Below are positions 14,896-22,152 of a stretch of 33,903 nucleotides of DNA, piece by piece (position 1 is the stretch's first letter; each line of letters starts with the position of its first letter). The notes under the pieces were generated by a model, which saw only the letters and a list, made by a program, of their open reading frames with translations, had not been told where the DNA came from and did not search any database. This stretch comes from DYRB01 sp041307765 (lineage in GTDB: Bacteria > Pseudomonadota > Gammaproteobacteria > Chromatiales > Chromatiaceae): positions 1 to 33,903 of the forward strand of contig JBFZCW010000375.1 in NCBI GenBank assembly GCA_041307765.1. The letters are read 5' to 3'. A program made the position numbers and the translations under genes.

Positions 14896-15189
14896 CTACT
14901 CGTCGTCCTTATCCCGGAGCGGCATCTCCGCGGCGAACTCCTCGGCCAAAGCCCGCTCCAGGGCCTTGGTGGTGTCCTCCTCCTCGGGCTCGATCTCGGG
15001 AATGGTGTCGTAACGGATGAGGCCCTCGGCGATCTCCCTCAGGGCCACCACCGTGCACTTGTCGTTCTCCCAGGGGACCAGGGGCTCGACGCCGTTGGCC
15101 AACTGCCGCGCCCGCTTGGTCGCCAGCAGGACGAGGTCGAACCGGTTGCCGGCGTGCGTGAGACAGTCCTCGACGGTAATGCGTGCCAT
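14896..15189 (-). CDS. rpoZ: DNA-directed RNA polymerase omega subunit
   Basis: A 97-residue omega subunit beginning MARITVEDCLTHAGNRFDLV, with the conserved RARQL (residues 26-30), followed by VPWENDKCTVVALREIAEGLI. The acidic C-terminal tail (PEIEPEEEDTT ... PLRDKDDE) is usual in gammaproteobacteria. A strong GAGGAGC ribosome-binding site precedes ATG 15189. Omega stabilises the beta-prime subunit and, in E. coli, contributes to a ppGpp-binding site on RNA polymerase, which fits its position between gmk and spoT. A 138-base spacer separates it from gmk upstream, in which I see no convincing promoter. Confidence 0.97.
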   Translation of the reverse strand: MARITVEDCLTHAGNRFDLVLLATKRARQLANGVEPLVPWENDKCTVVALREIAEGLIRYDTIPEIEPEEEDTTKALERALAEEFAAEMPLRDKDDE

Positions 15190-15327
15190 GCGATGCTCCT
15201 CAACAAGAAATCCTGAATGGGCCCCCCTGGGCCGTTGCCTGGGTCTAGGGACGGCTAAGGAATCGAACGTTACAGGCTACCAGAACCCGTACCGGCTTTC
15301 GACTTAACCCTATGGGGTTTGGTTTGG

Positions 15328-15966
15328 TCAGGGCCCAGGGGCACCTTCACGACTGCCGACCAGGTCGTCGAGCAGGCCCGCCAGGCACGGGCCCTGGACG
15401 GCGCGCCGCAGCCGCTGCGCTCGCACGATGGCCGCCAGGTCGTCCAGCGCCACATCAAAGGCGTCGTTGACGACGAGGTAGTCATAGTCCCGGTAGTGGC
15501 CGATCTCCTCCCTCGCCTGGGCCATGCGAGCGGCAATGACCGGCTCGCCATCCTGACCCCGGCCACGCAGCCGGAGGTCAAGCGCAGCCACCGAGGGCGG
15601 CAGGACGAAGATGCCCACGGCCTCCGGAAAGCGCCCCCGCACCTGGCGCGCGCCCTGCCAATCAATCTCCAGGACCAGATCCTGGCCCTCGGCGAGCCCG
15701 CTGCGCAGGGTCGCCTCGGCGGTCCCATACCAGTTCCCGAAGACCTGGGCGTGCTCCAGGAAGGCGCCCTCCGCCACCAGGCGCAAGAAGGCCGCCGAGT
15801 CCACGAAGTGGTAGTGCACCCCCTCGACCTCGCCAGGACGGGGGGCCCGGGTGGTATAGGAGACGGACAACCGCAAACGCGGGTCACGCTCCAGCAGGGC
15901 CTTGATCAGACTCGTCTTTCCGGCACCCGATGGGGCCGAGATCACATACAGGGTACCGCTGGTCAT
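15328..15966 (-). CDS. gmk: Guanylate kinase
   Basis: A 212-residue guanylate kinase, converting GMP and ATP to GDP and ADP. The P-loop is SAPSGAGKTSL (residues 10-20). The GMP-binding part follows as LSVSYTTRAPRPGEVEGVHY, then FLEHAQVFGNWYGT, and the lid and core LVLEIDWQGARQV with IFVLPPS. Length is that of the family. The gene begins 34 bases after yicC and precedes rpoZ and spoT on the same strand, so nucleotide supply, transcription and ppGpp control are grouped as in E. coli. The C-terminal 30 residues are variable and basic and have no special feature. Confidence 0.97.
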   Translation of the reverse strand: MTSGTLYVISAPSGAGKTSLIKALLERDPRLRLSVSYTTRAPRPGEVEGVHYHFVDSAAFLRLVAEGAFLEHAQVFGNWYGTAEATLRSGLAEGQDLVLEIDWQGARQVRGRFPEAVGIFVLPPSVAALDLRLRGRGQDGEPVIAARMAQAREEIGHYRDYDYLVVNDAFDVALDDLAAIVRAQRLRRAVQGPCLAGLLDDLVGSREGAPGP

Positions 15967-16000
15967 CGCCCCCCCCAGGGCCGCGCCGTTGGGGGCGCAG

Positions 16001-16867
16001 TCATTCCAAGTTCTGGACCTGCTCGCGCATCTGCTCGATCAGGACCTTCATGTCCACCCCCGCCCGAGTCACATCCAGGTCGGAGGACTTCGATGCCAGG
16101 GTATTGGCCTCGCGGTTGAGCTCCTGCATCAGGAAGTCGAGCCGTCTGCCCGCCGGCTGGTTGCCGTTGACCACGGAGCGGACCTCGGCGATGTGGGCCT
16201 CCAGGCGGTCCATCTCCTCGTCCACATCCAACCGCTGGGCCAGAAGCGCAAGCTCCTGTTCCAGCCGGTTGGGATCGAGCTCGGTGCGCACCTCCGCCAG
16301 ACGGTCGAGGAGGCGCCGGCGTATGCCATCAAGGACCCGGGGCATCAGTTCCCGGACCACGGCAACACTCGTTTGGAGCCGATCGCACCGCTCCAGGATC
16401 AGGCGCGCCAGGCGCGCGCCCTCTCGCTCGCGGGTCGCCTCAAGCGCGTCTAGGGCCCGCTCCAACAGCACGAGGGCCTCGCGCGATACCGCGTCCAGGT
16501 CGCGCTCAGGCTCCTCCAGCACCCCGGGCCAACGCAGCAGATCGAACCAGGCGGGCTCGGCGGACCGCCCCACCATGGCCGCCACTTCTTCGCCAGCGGC
16601 AAGGAGCTGGGCCACCAGGTGGCGATTCACCTTGAGCCCAGCGCCCGCGCCAGGACGGGCGACATAGCGCAGGTTGCAGTCCAGCTTACCCCGACCAACT
16701 CTGGCGGAGATGCGTTCGCGTACGGCCGGCTCCAAACCGCGCAGATCCTCCGGCAGCCGGATATGGGGCTCCAGAAATCGGTGGTTCACCGACCGCAATT
16801 CCCAGGTAAACTCGCCAGCCTGTCCCGTCGCGGATTCCCGGGCAAAGGCCGTCATGCTTTTGGTCAT
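16001..16867 (-). CDS. yicC: YicC family endoribonuclease
   Basis: A 288-residue protein. ATG 16867 gives the family start MTKSMTAFARES; an ATG five codons upstream is in frame but adds unusual residues. The N-terminal domain shows FTWELRSVNHRFLEPHIRLP, then RISARVGRGKLDCNL. The C-terminal DUF1732 part has DEEMDRLEAHIAEVRS, GRRLDFLMQELNREANTLASK and DMKVLIEQMREQVQNLE, the closing helix typical of the family. E. coli YicC (287 residues) has been reported to act on RNA, with a hexameric architecture. The gene is divergent from the kinase gene, with a 179-base spacer, and is the first of the yicC-gmk-rpoZ-spoT run. Confidence 0.95.
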   Translation of the reverse strand: MTKSMTAFARESATGQAGEFTWELRSVNHRFLEPHIRLPEDLRGLEPAVRERISARVGRGKLDCNLRYVARPGAGAGLKVNRHLVAQLLAAGEEVAAMVGRSAEPAWFDLLRWPGVLEEPERDLDAVSREALVLLERALDALEATREREGARLARLILERCDRLQTSVAVVRELMPRVLDGIRRRLLDRLAEVRTELDPNRLEQELALLAQRLDVDEEMDRLEAHIAEVRSVVNGNQPAGRRLDFLMQELNREANTLASKSSDLDVTRAGVDMKVLIEQMREQVQNLE

Positions 16868-17046
16868 GGCAGAGTTTCCCATCGCTTCAGGGATCGATTA
16901 GGGCCCAAGGCCGGGACAGCAGGCCGCGGGGACGGTTCGGCGTCGCCCCCATCCACTGGACCTCGTACTTGCCGAACTTGGCTTAAGTAACACAAAGGCA
17001 GAGTCCCTTTCCACCCGCGCCGGTCGCCCGTACCGCCCCAACAGCC

Positions 17047-17979
17047 ATGACACCGTCCCGCGAACCCCTGGCCCCAGGAACCCAGGTCGGCGGTTACGAG
17101 ATCGCCAAGACCATTGGTAAGGGCGGCTTTAGCCTGATCTATCTGGCAGTGGATCTGGACGAGGGCGAGGAGTGGGTGCTGAAGGAGTACCTGCCCAAGA
17201 AAATGGCGCGCCGCGACCGCAGGGGCCACCTGGCACCTGCGGGTGAAGGCCAGGCGGAAAGGCTCGAACGGGGTCGAAAGCTCTTTTTCCTGGAAGCCCG
17301 GGCGCTGGTATCGCTGCGCCACCCGAACATCGTTGAGGTCCGGGACTTTTTCCTGGCGAATGACACCGTCTATCTCGTGCTGCGTTACGAGCGCGGCAAA
17401 AACCTCGGCATCTACGTCCAGGAACGCGGCGGCAAGCTCAGCGCCCGGTTCATTTTACGCGTCTTTCTACCCATCTTGGACGCGCTGGCCATGCTGCACG
17501 CACGCTCACTGCTGCACTTGGATGTGAAGCCGGGGAACATTCATTTGCGCCACGGCAACGTGCCCGTCCTGCTGGACCTGGGGGCCGTCCACCCCCTGAC
17601 CAGGGGCCACCCGCGGGGCGGACAGGTCATCACCGCCGGATTCTCCCCCGTCGAGCAGTACTACAGAGGCGGCAACATTGGACCCTGGACCGACGTCTAT
17701 GCAGTCGGGGCCAGCATCCGCAATTGCATGGACGCCAAGACCCCGCCGCCTGCCGTGGACCGTTACAGCAAGGACACCCTGGTCCCTGCGCAGACCCAAT
17801 TCCGCGACCGATACCCCGCCTTCCTGCTCGAGGCCGTGGACTGGGCCATGGAAATGGAGCCGGGTAGCCGGCCCCAGGACGCCGGAGAACTCCTGGCCTA
17901 CCTACGCCGGCACGTCGAAGAACTGCCCAGCTCGCGCTCGTCCGAGATCCTCAGCGAGACTCGCGAGGCACCAGGCTGA
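17047..17979 (+). CDS. Hanks-type serine/threonine protein kinase with variant catalytic motifs
   Basis: A 310-residue kinase domain with little else. The glycine-rich loop is IGKGGFSLIY (23-32), the ATP-anchoring Lys K46 (VLKEYLP), and the alpha-C Glu is probably E83 (FFLEARALVSLRHPNIV). The catalytic loop reads HLDVKPGNI (157-165), with Asp159, Lys161 and Asn164 kept but HRD changed to HLD. The metal motif is DLG (177-179) in place of DFG. The activation segment ends GFSPVEQYY (198-206), and D216 (DVYAVG) anchors the lobe. Loss of the HRD Arg suggests it does not need activation-loop phosphorylation. There is no membrane segment or PASTA repeat. No PP2C phosphatase gene is adjacent. It lies between yicC (divergent) and rph. 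Confidence 0.9.
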   Translation: MTPSREPLAPGTQVGGYEIAKTIGKGGFSLIYLAVDLDEGEEWVLKEYLPKKMARRDRRGHLAPAGEGQAERLERGRKLFFLEARALVSLRHPNIVEVRDFFLANDTVYLVLRYERGKNLGIYVQERGGKLSARFILRVFLPILDALAMLHARSLLHLDVKPGNIHLRHGNVPVLLDLGAVHPLTRGHPRGGQVITAGFSPVEQYYRGGNIGPWTDVYAVGASIRNCMDAKTPPPAVDRYSKDTLVPAQTQFRDRYPAFLLEAVDWAMEMEPGSRPQDAGELLAYLRRHVEELPSSRSSEILSETREAPG

Positions 17980-18080
17980 CCCCCTGGGACCCGCCCCTCG
18001 GATCTCCCGGGCTTTGGGTTGACGGCGCCGGACGGTGCCCTGAAGATGTCGAGGCCACCCACCACAGGACCACAGACCCC

Positions 18081-18797
18081 ATGCGCCCGTCCCAGCGACG
18101 TCCGGATCAACTCCGCGACCTCCGCCTCACCCGCGGTTACAGCCGACACGCCGAGGGCTCGGTCCTGGTCGAGCTAGGCTTGACCCGCGTCCTCTGCACC
18201 GCGAGCGTCGAGGAGCGGGTGCCGGGCTTCCTGAAGGGGCGAGGCGGCGGCTGGATCACCGCAGAGTACGGTATGCTCCCGCGATCGACTCACGAGCGCA
18301 GCGACCGCGAGGCCGCTCGCGGCAAGCAGAGCGGGAGGACCCTGGAGATCCAACGCCTGATCGGGCGTTCCCTGCGCGCCTGCGCAGACCTGGGCGCCCT
18401 GGGCGAACGCACCATCACCCTGGACTGCGACGTCCTTCAGGCGGATGGCGGGACCCGCACCGCGGCCATCACCGGAGCCTGGGTCGCCCTCCGCGATGCG
18501 GTGCAGGGGCTGCTTGCCTCAGGCCATCTGGTAGCGGACCCCATCCGCACCCAGGTTGCCGCCGTCTCTGTCGGCGTCTACGAGGGTTTGGCCGTCCTCG
18601 ACTTGGATTACGCCGAGGACGGCACCGCCCAGACCGACATGAACGTGGTCATGGATAGCGCTGGCGGCCTGATCGAGGTCCAGGGGACAGCCGAGGGTAC
18701 GCCATTCACCCGCATGCAGCTCTCGGCCATGCTGGACCTCGCGGCTGAAGGCATCGCCAGGATGATCGAGGTGCAGCGCCGAGCGCTGGCGGACTGA
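18081..18797 (+). CDS. rph: Ribonuclease PH
   Basis: A 238-residue phosphorolytic 3'-5' exoribonuclease, which trims the 3' ends of tRNA precursors using phosphate. Signature segments are present: MRPSQRRPDQLRDLRLTRGY at the start, GSVLVELGLTRVLCTASVE, GGGWITAEYGMLPRSTHER, GRTLEIQRLIGRSLRA, DCDVLQADGGTRTAAITGA, and TDMNVVMDSAGGLIEVQGTA near the C-terminus. The length equals that of wild-type enzymes and, unlike the E. coli K-12 allele, the frame is intact. It precedes rdgB by 84 bases. The rph-rdgB neighbourhood is shared by many gammaproteobacteria. Confidence 0.97.
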   Translation: MRPSQRRPDQLRDLRLTRGYSRHAEGSVLVELGLTRVLCTASVEERVPGFLKGRGGGWITAEYGMLPRSTHERSDREAARGKQSGRTLEIQRLIGRSLRACADLGALGERTITLDCDVLQADGGTRTAAITGAWVALRDAVQGLLASGHLVADPIRTQVAAVSVGVYEGLAVLDLDYAEDGTAQTDMNVVMDSAGGLIEVQGTAEGTPFTRMQLSAMLDLAAEGIARMIEVQRRALAD

Positions 18798-18881
18798 TGG
18801 CCGTTACCGCCCCCCATCGGCGAGCGCAGGCATCACCCCGACGCAGAATACGACAGTACAAAAGGTCTCAGAGTCCAGGTC

Positions 18882-19499
18882 ATGAACCGCCCCCACACCG
18901 ACGAGCGCATCGTGCTGGCCAGCAACAACGCCGGCAAAGTGCGTGAGATCAATCAGCTCCTGGCCCAGTCCCACGTCCAGGTCACCCCCCAGGACCAGTT
19001 CGGCGTACCGGAGGCGGAGGAGACGGGCTTGACCTTCGTGGAGAATGCCATCCTCAAGGCCCGCAATGCCGCCGCCCACAGCGGCCTGGCGGCCATCGCC
19101 GACGACTCCGGGCTCGAGGTCGATGCCCTGGACGGGGCCCCGGGGATCTACTCGGCCCGCTACGCTGGATCCGGGGCGGGCGATGCCGCCAACCTGGCCA
19201 AGCTCCTTGCGGATCTGGAGGGCGTGGAGGAGCCGCGACGCAGCGCACGGTTCCAGTGCCTCATGGTCTACATGCGCCACGCGGCGGACCCCACCCCAGT
19301 CCTTTGCCAGGGCACCTGGGAGGGCGGCATCCTGTTCCGGCCCCGGGGCGACAATGGCTTCGGGTACGACCCGGTGTTCTTTGTGCCGACCCACAATTGC
19401 AGCGCCGCGGAGTTGGACTCCAAGACCAAGAACACCCTGAGTCACCGCGGGCAAGCCCTGCGCAAGTTGGTCGCCTACTTGCAGGGCCAAAACCCTTAG
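18882..19499 (+). CDS. rdgB: XTP/dITP diphosphatase (non-canonical purine NTP pyrophosphatase)
   Basis: A 205-residue HAM1/RdgB enzyme. It removes deaminated purine triphosphates (dITP, XTP) by releasing pyrophosphate and so keeps them out of DNA and RNA. Motifs are IVLASNNAGKVREINQLL (residues 10-27), EETGLTFVENAILKARNAA, AIADDSGLEVDAL and GAPGIYSARYAG, and near the C-terminus NGFGYDPVFFVP and LSHRGQALRKLV. These include the catalytic acidic residues and the base-recognition SHRG. Start ATG 18882 has only a weak ribosome-binding site. The stop is 40 bases before yggS. Confidence 0.97.
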   Translation: MNRPHTDERIVLASNNAGKVREINQLLAQSHVQVTPQDQFGVPEAEETGLTFVENAILKARNAAAHSGLAAIADDSGLEVDALDGAPGIYSARYAGSGAGDAANLAKLLADLEGVEEPRRSARFQCLMVYMRHAADPTPVLCQGTWEGGILFRPRGDNGFGYDPVFFVPTHNCSAAELDSKTKNTLSHRGQALRKLVAYLQGQNP

Positions 19500-19513
19500 C
19501 AGGGGCGCAAAGC

Positions 19514-19543
19514 ATGACCCCGAACCGAGGCGCCACCGCGTGA
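19514..19543 (+). CDS. Possible nine-codon minicistron coupled to yggS
   Basis: ATG 19514 opens a short frame, MTPNRGATA, that ends at TGA 19541-19543, overlapping the GTG start of yggS at 19540 as GTGA. AGGGGC lies about eight bases before the ATG. The layout would allow translation of the mini-frame to load ribosomes onto yggS. It is equally compatible with chance, since GAGG at 19527-19530 already serves as a direct ribosome-binding site for yggS. Confidence 0.2.
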   Translation: MTPNRGATA

Positions 19544-20232
19544 ATCAGGCAACCGTCGCCGCACGGCTCACCGAGGTGCTGGGGCGTATCCGAGCGGCCG
19601 AGCGCCGCAACGGGCGCCCCGAGGGCAGCGTCGCCCTGGTCGCCGTGAGTAAGCGCCACGGGGCCGAGGCCATCCGCGCCGCCTACGCCGCCGGCCAGCG
19701 CGCCTTTGGCGAGAACTATGTGCAGGAGGCCATGGCCAAACAGGCCGAGTTGGCGGACCTGCCCATCGAGTGGCACTTCATCGGGCGCATCCAGGGCAAT
19801 AAGACCCGCCAGATCGCCGAACGCTTTTCCTGGGTCCACAGCCTCTGTGATGCCCACCACGCGCGGCGGCTGGACGTCCAGCGCCCCGCCGGCCTGCCGC
19901 CGCTGCAGGCGTGCATCCAGGTCAACACCAGCGGCGAGGCGAGCAAGGAGGGCCTGGCCCCCGAGGCAGTGGCGGACCTGCTGACCGCCTGCGCCCCAAT
20001 GGCACGTGTCCAGATCCGCGGCCTCATGACCCTGCCGGCGCCGGCACAGGACGAGGCGGGCCAGCGCCGCCCCTTGCGCGCCCTGCGCGAACTGCGGGAC
20101 CGCCTGGCAACACCGGATCGCCCACTGGCCATACTCTCCATGGGGATGTCCGACGACCTCGAGGCCGCAGTCGCAGAAGGGGCGACCGTCGTGCGCATCG
20201 GGACTGCGGTGTTCGGGCCTCGCCCCTTATAA
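19540..20232 (+). CDS. yggS: PLP homeostasis protein (YggS/PROSC family)
   Basis: A 230-residue PLP-binding protein with GTG start at 19540 and GAGG nine bases upstream. The single-domain alanine-racemase fold is recognised by VALVAVSKRHGAEAI (Lys38 is the PLP Schiff-base lysine), AFGENYVQEAM, IEWHFIGRIQGNKTRQIA, CIQVNTSGEASKEGL, RGLMTLPAP and the closing LSMGMSDDLEAAVAEGATVVRIGTAVFG (the PLP phosphate and C-terminal motif). The family has no clear catalytic activity and buffers pyridoxal phosphate and amino-acid pools in the cytoplasm. It sits directly before proC, as in many bacteria. Confidence 0.96.
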   Translation: MNQATVAARLTEVLGRIRAAERRNGRPEGSVALVAVSKRHGAEAIRAAYAAGQRAFGENYVQEAMAKQAELADLPIEWHFIGRIQGNKTRQIAERFSWVHSLCDAHHARRLDVQRPAGLPPLQACIQVNTSGEASKEGLAPEAVADLLTACAPMARVQIRGLMTLPAPAQDEAGQRRPLRALRELRDRLATPDRPLAILSMGMSDDLEAAVAEGATVVRIGTAVFGPRPL

Positions 20233-20233
20233 T
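20228..20233 (+). promoter_or_regulatory. Candidate -10 box upstream of proC
   Basis: A perfect TATAAT overlaps the end of yggS, 77 bases before the proC start codon. No good -35 hexamer precedes it at 16-18 bases (the closest is TGCGGT). A GCCCCG-TCGG-CGGGGC stem-loop (20261-20276) follows within the leader. It could give proC-yggT-yggU a promoter separate from rdgB-yggS. Confidence 0.35.
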
Positions 20234-20309
20234 CCCAGCCGCACAAGCCCAAGCCTGCACGCCCCGTCGGCGGGGCCCGACTCAAAGACCTGGAGGCGGC
20301 AACCGAGCC

Positions 20310-21140
20310 ATGACAGCAGAGCGCATCACCTTCATTGGCGGCGGCAACATGGCCGCCAGCCTGATTGGCGGCCTCGTCGCGGACGGGTACGAGCCCCAAT
20401 CGCTGACCGTCAGCGAGCCCGATCCGGCCAAGCGCGACGCCCTCGCGCAACGCTTCGGGGTCCGTACCTGCGCCGACAATATCGAGGCGCTCGCCGGGGC
20501 CGGCACCGCAGTCCTCTGCGTCAAGCCCCAGGCGGCCCGCCAGGTGTGCCGGGAGATTGCCGATGCCGTCGCCCGGGAGACCCCGCTGCTGGTCTCGATC
20601 ATGGCGGGTATCACCGAGGCGAGCATCCAGGCGTGGATTGGCTACGCCGCGGCGGTGGTGCGCACCATGCCCAACACCCCGGCCATGATCCAGTCGGGGG
20701 CCATTGCCATGCATGCCTCCCCCGAGGTGGACAGCGAACAACGCAACCGCGCCGAGACCATCATGCGTGCCTGCGGCCTGGCGCGCTGGGTAGCCAACGA
20801 AGCCCTGGTGGATGTCGCCACCGCTGTCTCCGGCAGCGGCCCCGCTTACTTCTTCCGCCTCATGGAGGCCGTGGAGCGGGCCGGCATCGCACTTGGGCTC
20901 GATCCAGAGGACGCCCGGCTCCTGACCATCCAGACCGCGCTGGGGGCGGCACGCATGGCCATCGAGAGCGACGACCCGCCCGAGCGGCTGCGCGAACGGG
21001 TCACCTCCCCCGGCGGGACCACAGAGCGGGCGCTGTCGATCCTCGATGAAGGCGGGTTTGGGCCTTTGGTCGAGCGGGCCGTTGGCGCGGCGCAGCAGCG
21101 TGCGGTCGAGATCTCGCGGATCCTGGCGGAGGAGGCATGA
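20310..21140 (+). CDS. proC: Pyrroline-5-carboxylate reductase
   Basis: A 276-residue enzyme for the last step of proline synthesis, reducing pyrroline-5-carboxylate with NAD(P)H. The N-terminal Rossmann motif is ITFIGGGNMAASLIGGL (residues 5-21), followed by VLCVKPQAARQV, VRTMPNTPAMIQSGAIAM, the C-terminal dimerisation domain with DVATAVSGSGPAYFFRLMEA, and SPGGTTERALSILDEGGF. Length is normal. A GGAGG lies at 20292-20296, a little far from ATG 20310. The stop overlaps yggT by four bases (ATGA), so the two are translationally coupled. Confidence 0.97.
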   Translation: MTAERITFIGGGNMAASLIGGLVADGYEPQSLTVSEPDPAKRDALAQRFGVRTCADNIEALAGAGTAVLCVKPQAARQVCREIADAVARETPLLVSIMAGITEASIQAWIGYAAAVVRTMPNTPAMIQSGAIAMHASPEVDSEQRNRAETIMRACGLARWVANEALVDVATAVSGSGPAYFFRLMEAVERAGIALGLDPEDARLLTIQTALGAARMAIESDDPPERLRERVTSPGGTTERALSILDEGGFGPLVERAVGAAQQRAVEISRILAEEA

Positions 21141-21706
21141 GCGGGTATCTCGCCAACCCCATCGTCTTTCTGATCCAGACCCTGCTTGGGCTGTACGCGG
21201 CCATCGCCGCCCTGCGCTTCCTGCTGCAATGGGTGCGAGCGGATTTCTACAACCCCATGTCCCAGTTCATTGTCAGGACGACCACCCCGGTGCTGCGCCC
21301 CCTGCGCCGCGTGGTCCCGAGCTACGCGGGGCTGGACCTCGCCGCGCTGGTACTGGCCTGGCTCATCAAAACGGTAGAGCTCGCCGCAGTTGCACTCATT
21401 GCCGGCCTGGGCAATCCCATCGGCGCCCTGTTCTGGTCCATTCCGGCCCTGGCCACCCTGTTTATCAACATCTTTCTGTTTGCCGTCCTGATCAAGGTGA
21501 TCCTGAGCTGGATCAATCCAGACCCCTACAACCCCGCAGTCAAACTGCTGGATCGCCTCACCGCGCCCCTGCTTGGGCCGGCCCGCCGCCTGATACCCCC
21601 CGTCAGCGGGCTGGACCTCTCACCCATGGCAGTCATGATCGCCCTGGTCATACTCGAAATGTTGCTGATCCCCCCGCTCAATGCCCTTACGGGGAGCCCG
21701 TTCTGA
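21137..21706 (+). CDS. yggT: YggT family integral membrane protein
   Basis: A 189-residue membrane protein overlapping the proC stop by four bases. It is made of two YggT repeats, each with a hydrophobic pair of helices and a re-entrant-like loop: first LYAAIAALRFLLQWVRADFYNPM with LRPLRRVVP, and second IFLFAVLIKVILSWINPDPYNP with LGPARRLIP. The FYNP/YNP and RRxxP elements occur in each half at corresponding places. Members of this family are linked to osmotic stress, potassium or division-site functions in different bacteria, without an agreed biochemical role. Its stop overlaps the following yggU start as CTGA. Confidence 0.93.
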   Translation: MSGYLANPIVFLIQTLLGLYAAIAALRFLLQWVRADFYNPMSQFIVRTTTPVLRPLRRVVPSYAGLDLAALVLAWLIKTVELAAVALIAGLGNPIGALFWSIPALATLFINIFLFAVLIKVILSWINPDPYNPAVKLLDRLTAPLLGPARRLIPPVSGLDLSPMAVMIALVILEMLLIPPLNALTGSPF

Positions 21707-22026
21707 AACACCGGCGCGAGCGCAGCGAGGCGCCGAGCCAGGGGAGCTGGTTCCGTTGGGAAGGCGACAATCTCTTGATCAGCCTCCGAGTCCAGCCGCG
21801 GGCGCGTCGAGACGAGCTGGGCGAACCCCTGGGCGGCGAGCTCAAGGTCCGCATCACAGCCCCGCCTGTGGACGGCCAGGCCAACGAGCACCTGGTCCGC
21901 TTTGTGGCAGACAGCTTCGGCGTCCCCAATTCCCACGTCACCCTCCTGACGGGCGGCCGAAACCGCTCGAAGCGGCTGCGCGTTGCCGCCCCAAGCCGGC
22001 TGCCGAATGGGCTATCGAGACCCTGA
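21703..22026 (+). CDS. yggU: YggU/DUF167 family protein, probably CTG-initiated
   Basis: The DUF167 fold is unmistakable: LLISLRVQPRARRDEL, then ELKVRITAPPVDGQANEHLV and a C-terminal GGRNRSKRLRV. The frame is open far upstream, but that upstream part overlaps yggT in another phase and has no ATG, GTG or TTG near the domain start except TTG inside the domain (in NLLIS). CTG 21703 overlaps the yggT TGA as CTGA, with GGGGAG six bases upstream, mirroring the ATGA coupling between proC and yggT. This gives 107 residues beginning (M)KHRRERSEAPSQG, close to the roughly 96-residue family length. The function of the family is unknown. Confidence 0.85.
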   Translation: MKHRRERSEAPSQGSWFRWEGDNLLISLRVQPRARRDELGEPLGGELKVRITAPPVDGQANEHLVRFVADSFGVPNSHVTLLTGGRNRSKRLRVAAPSRLPNGLSRP

Positions 22027-22152
22027 GAGTGCGCCCCTGGCCGGGGTAAGCGGGGCAAGACGGCCGCGCCGTTGTTGCGCCTCCGAGCTTGGATATGTGC
22101 TGGTCAAAAAAGGGGCATCTCTTGAACCAGCGACCCTAGCCAATCGCATCTG

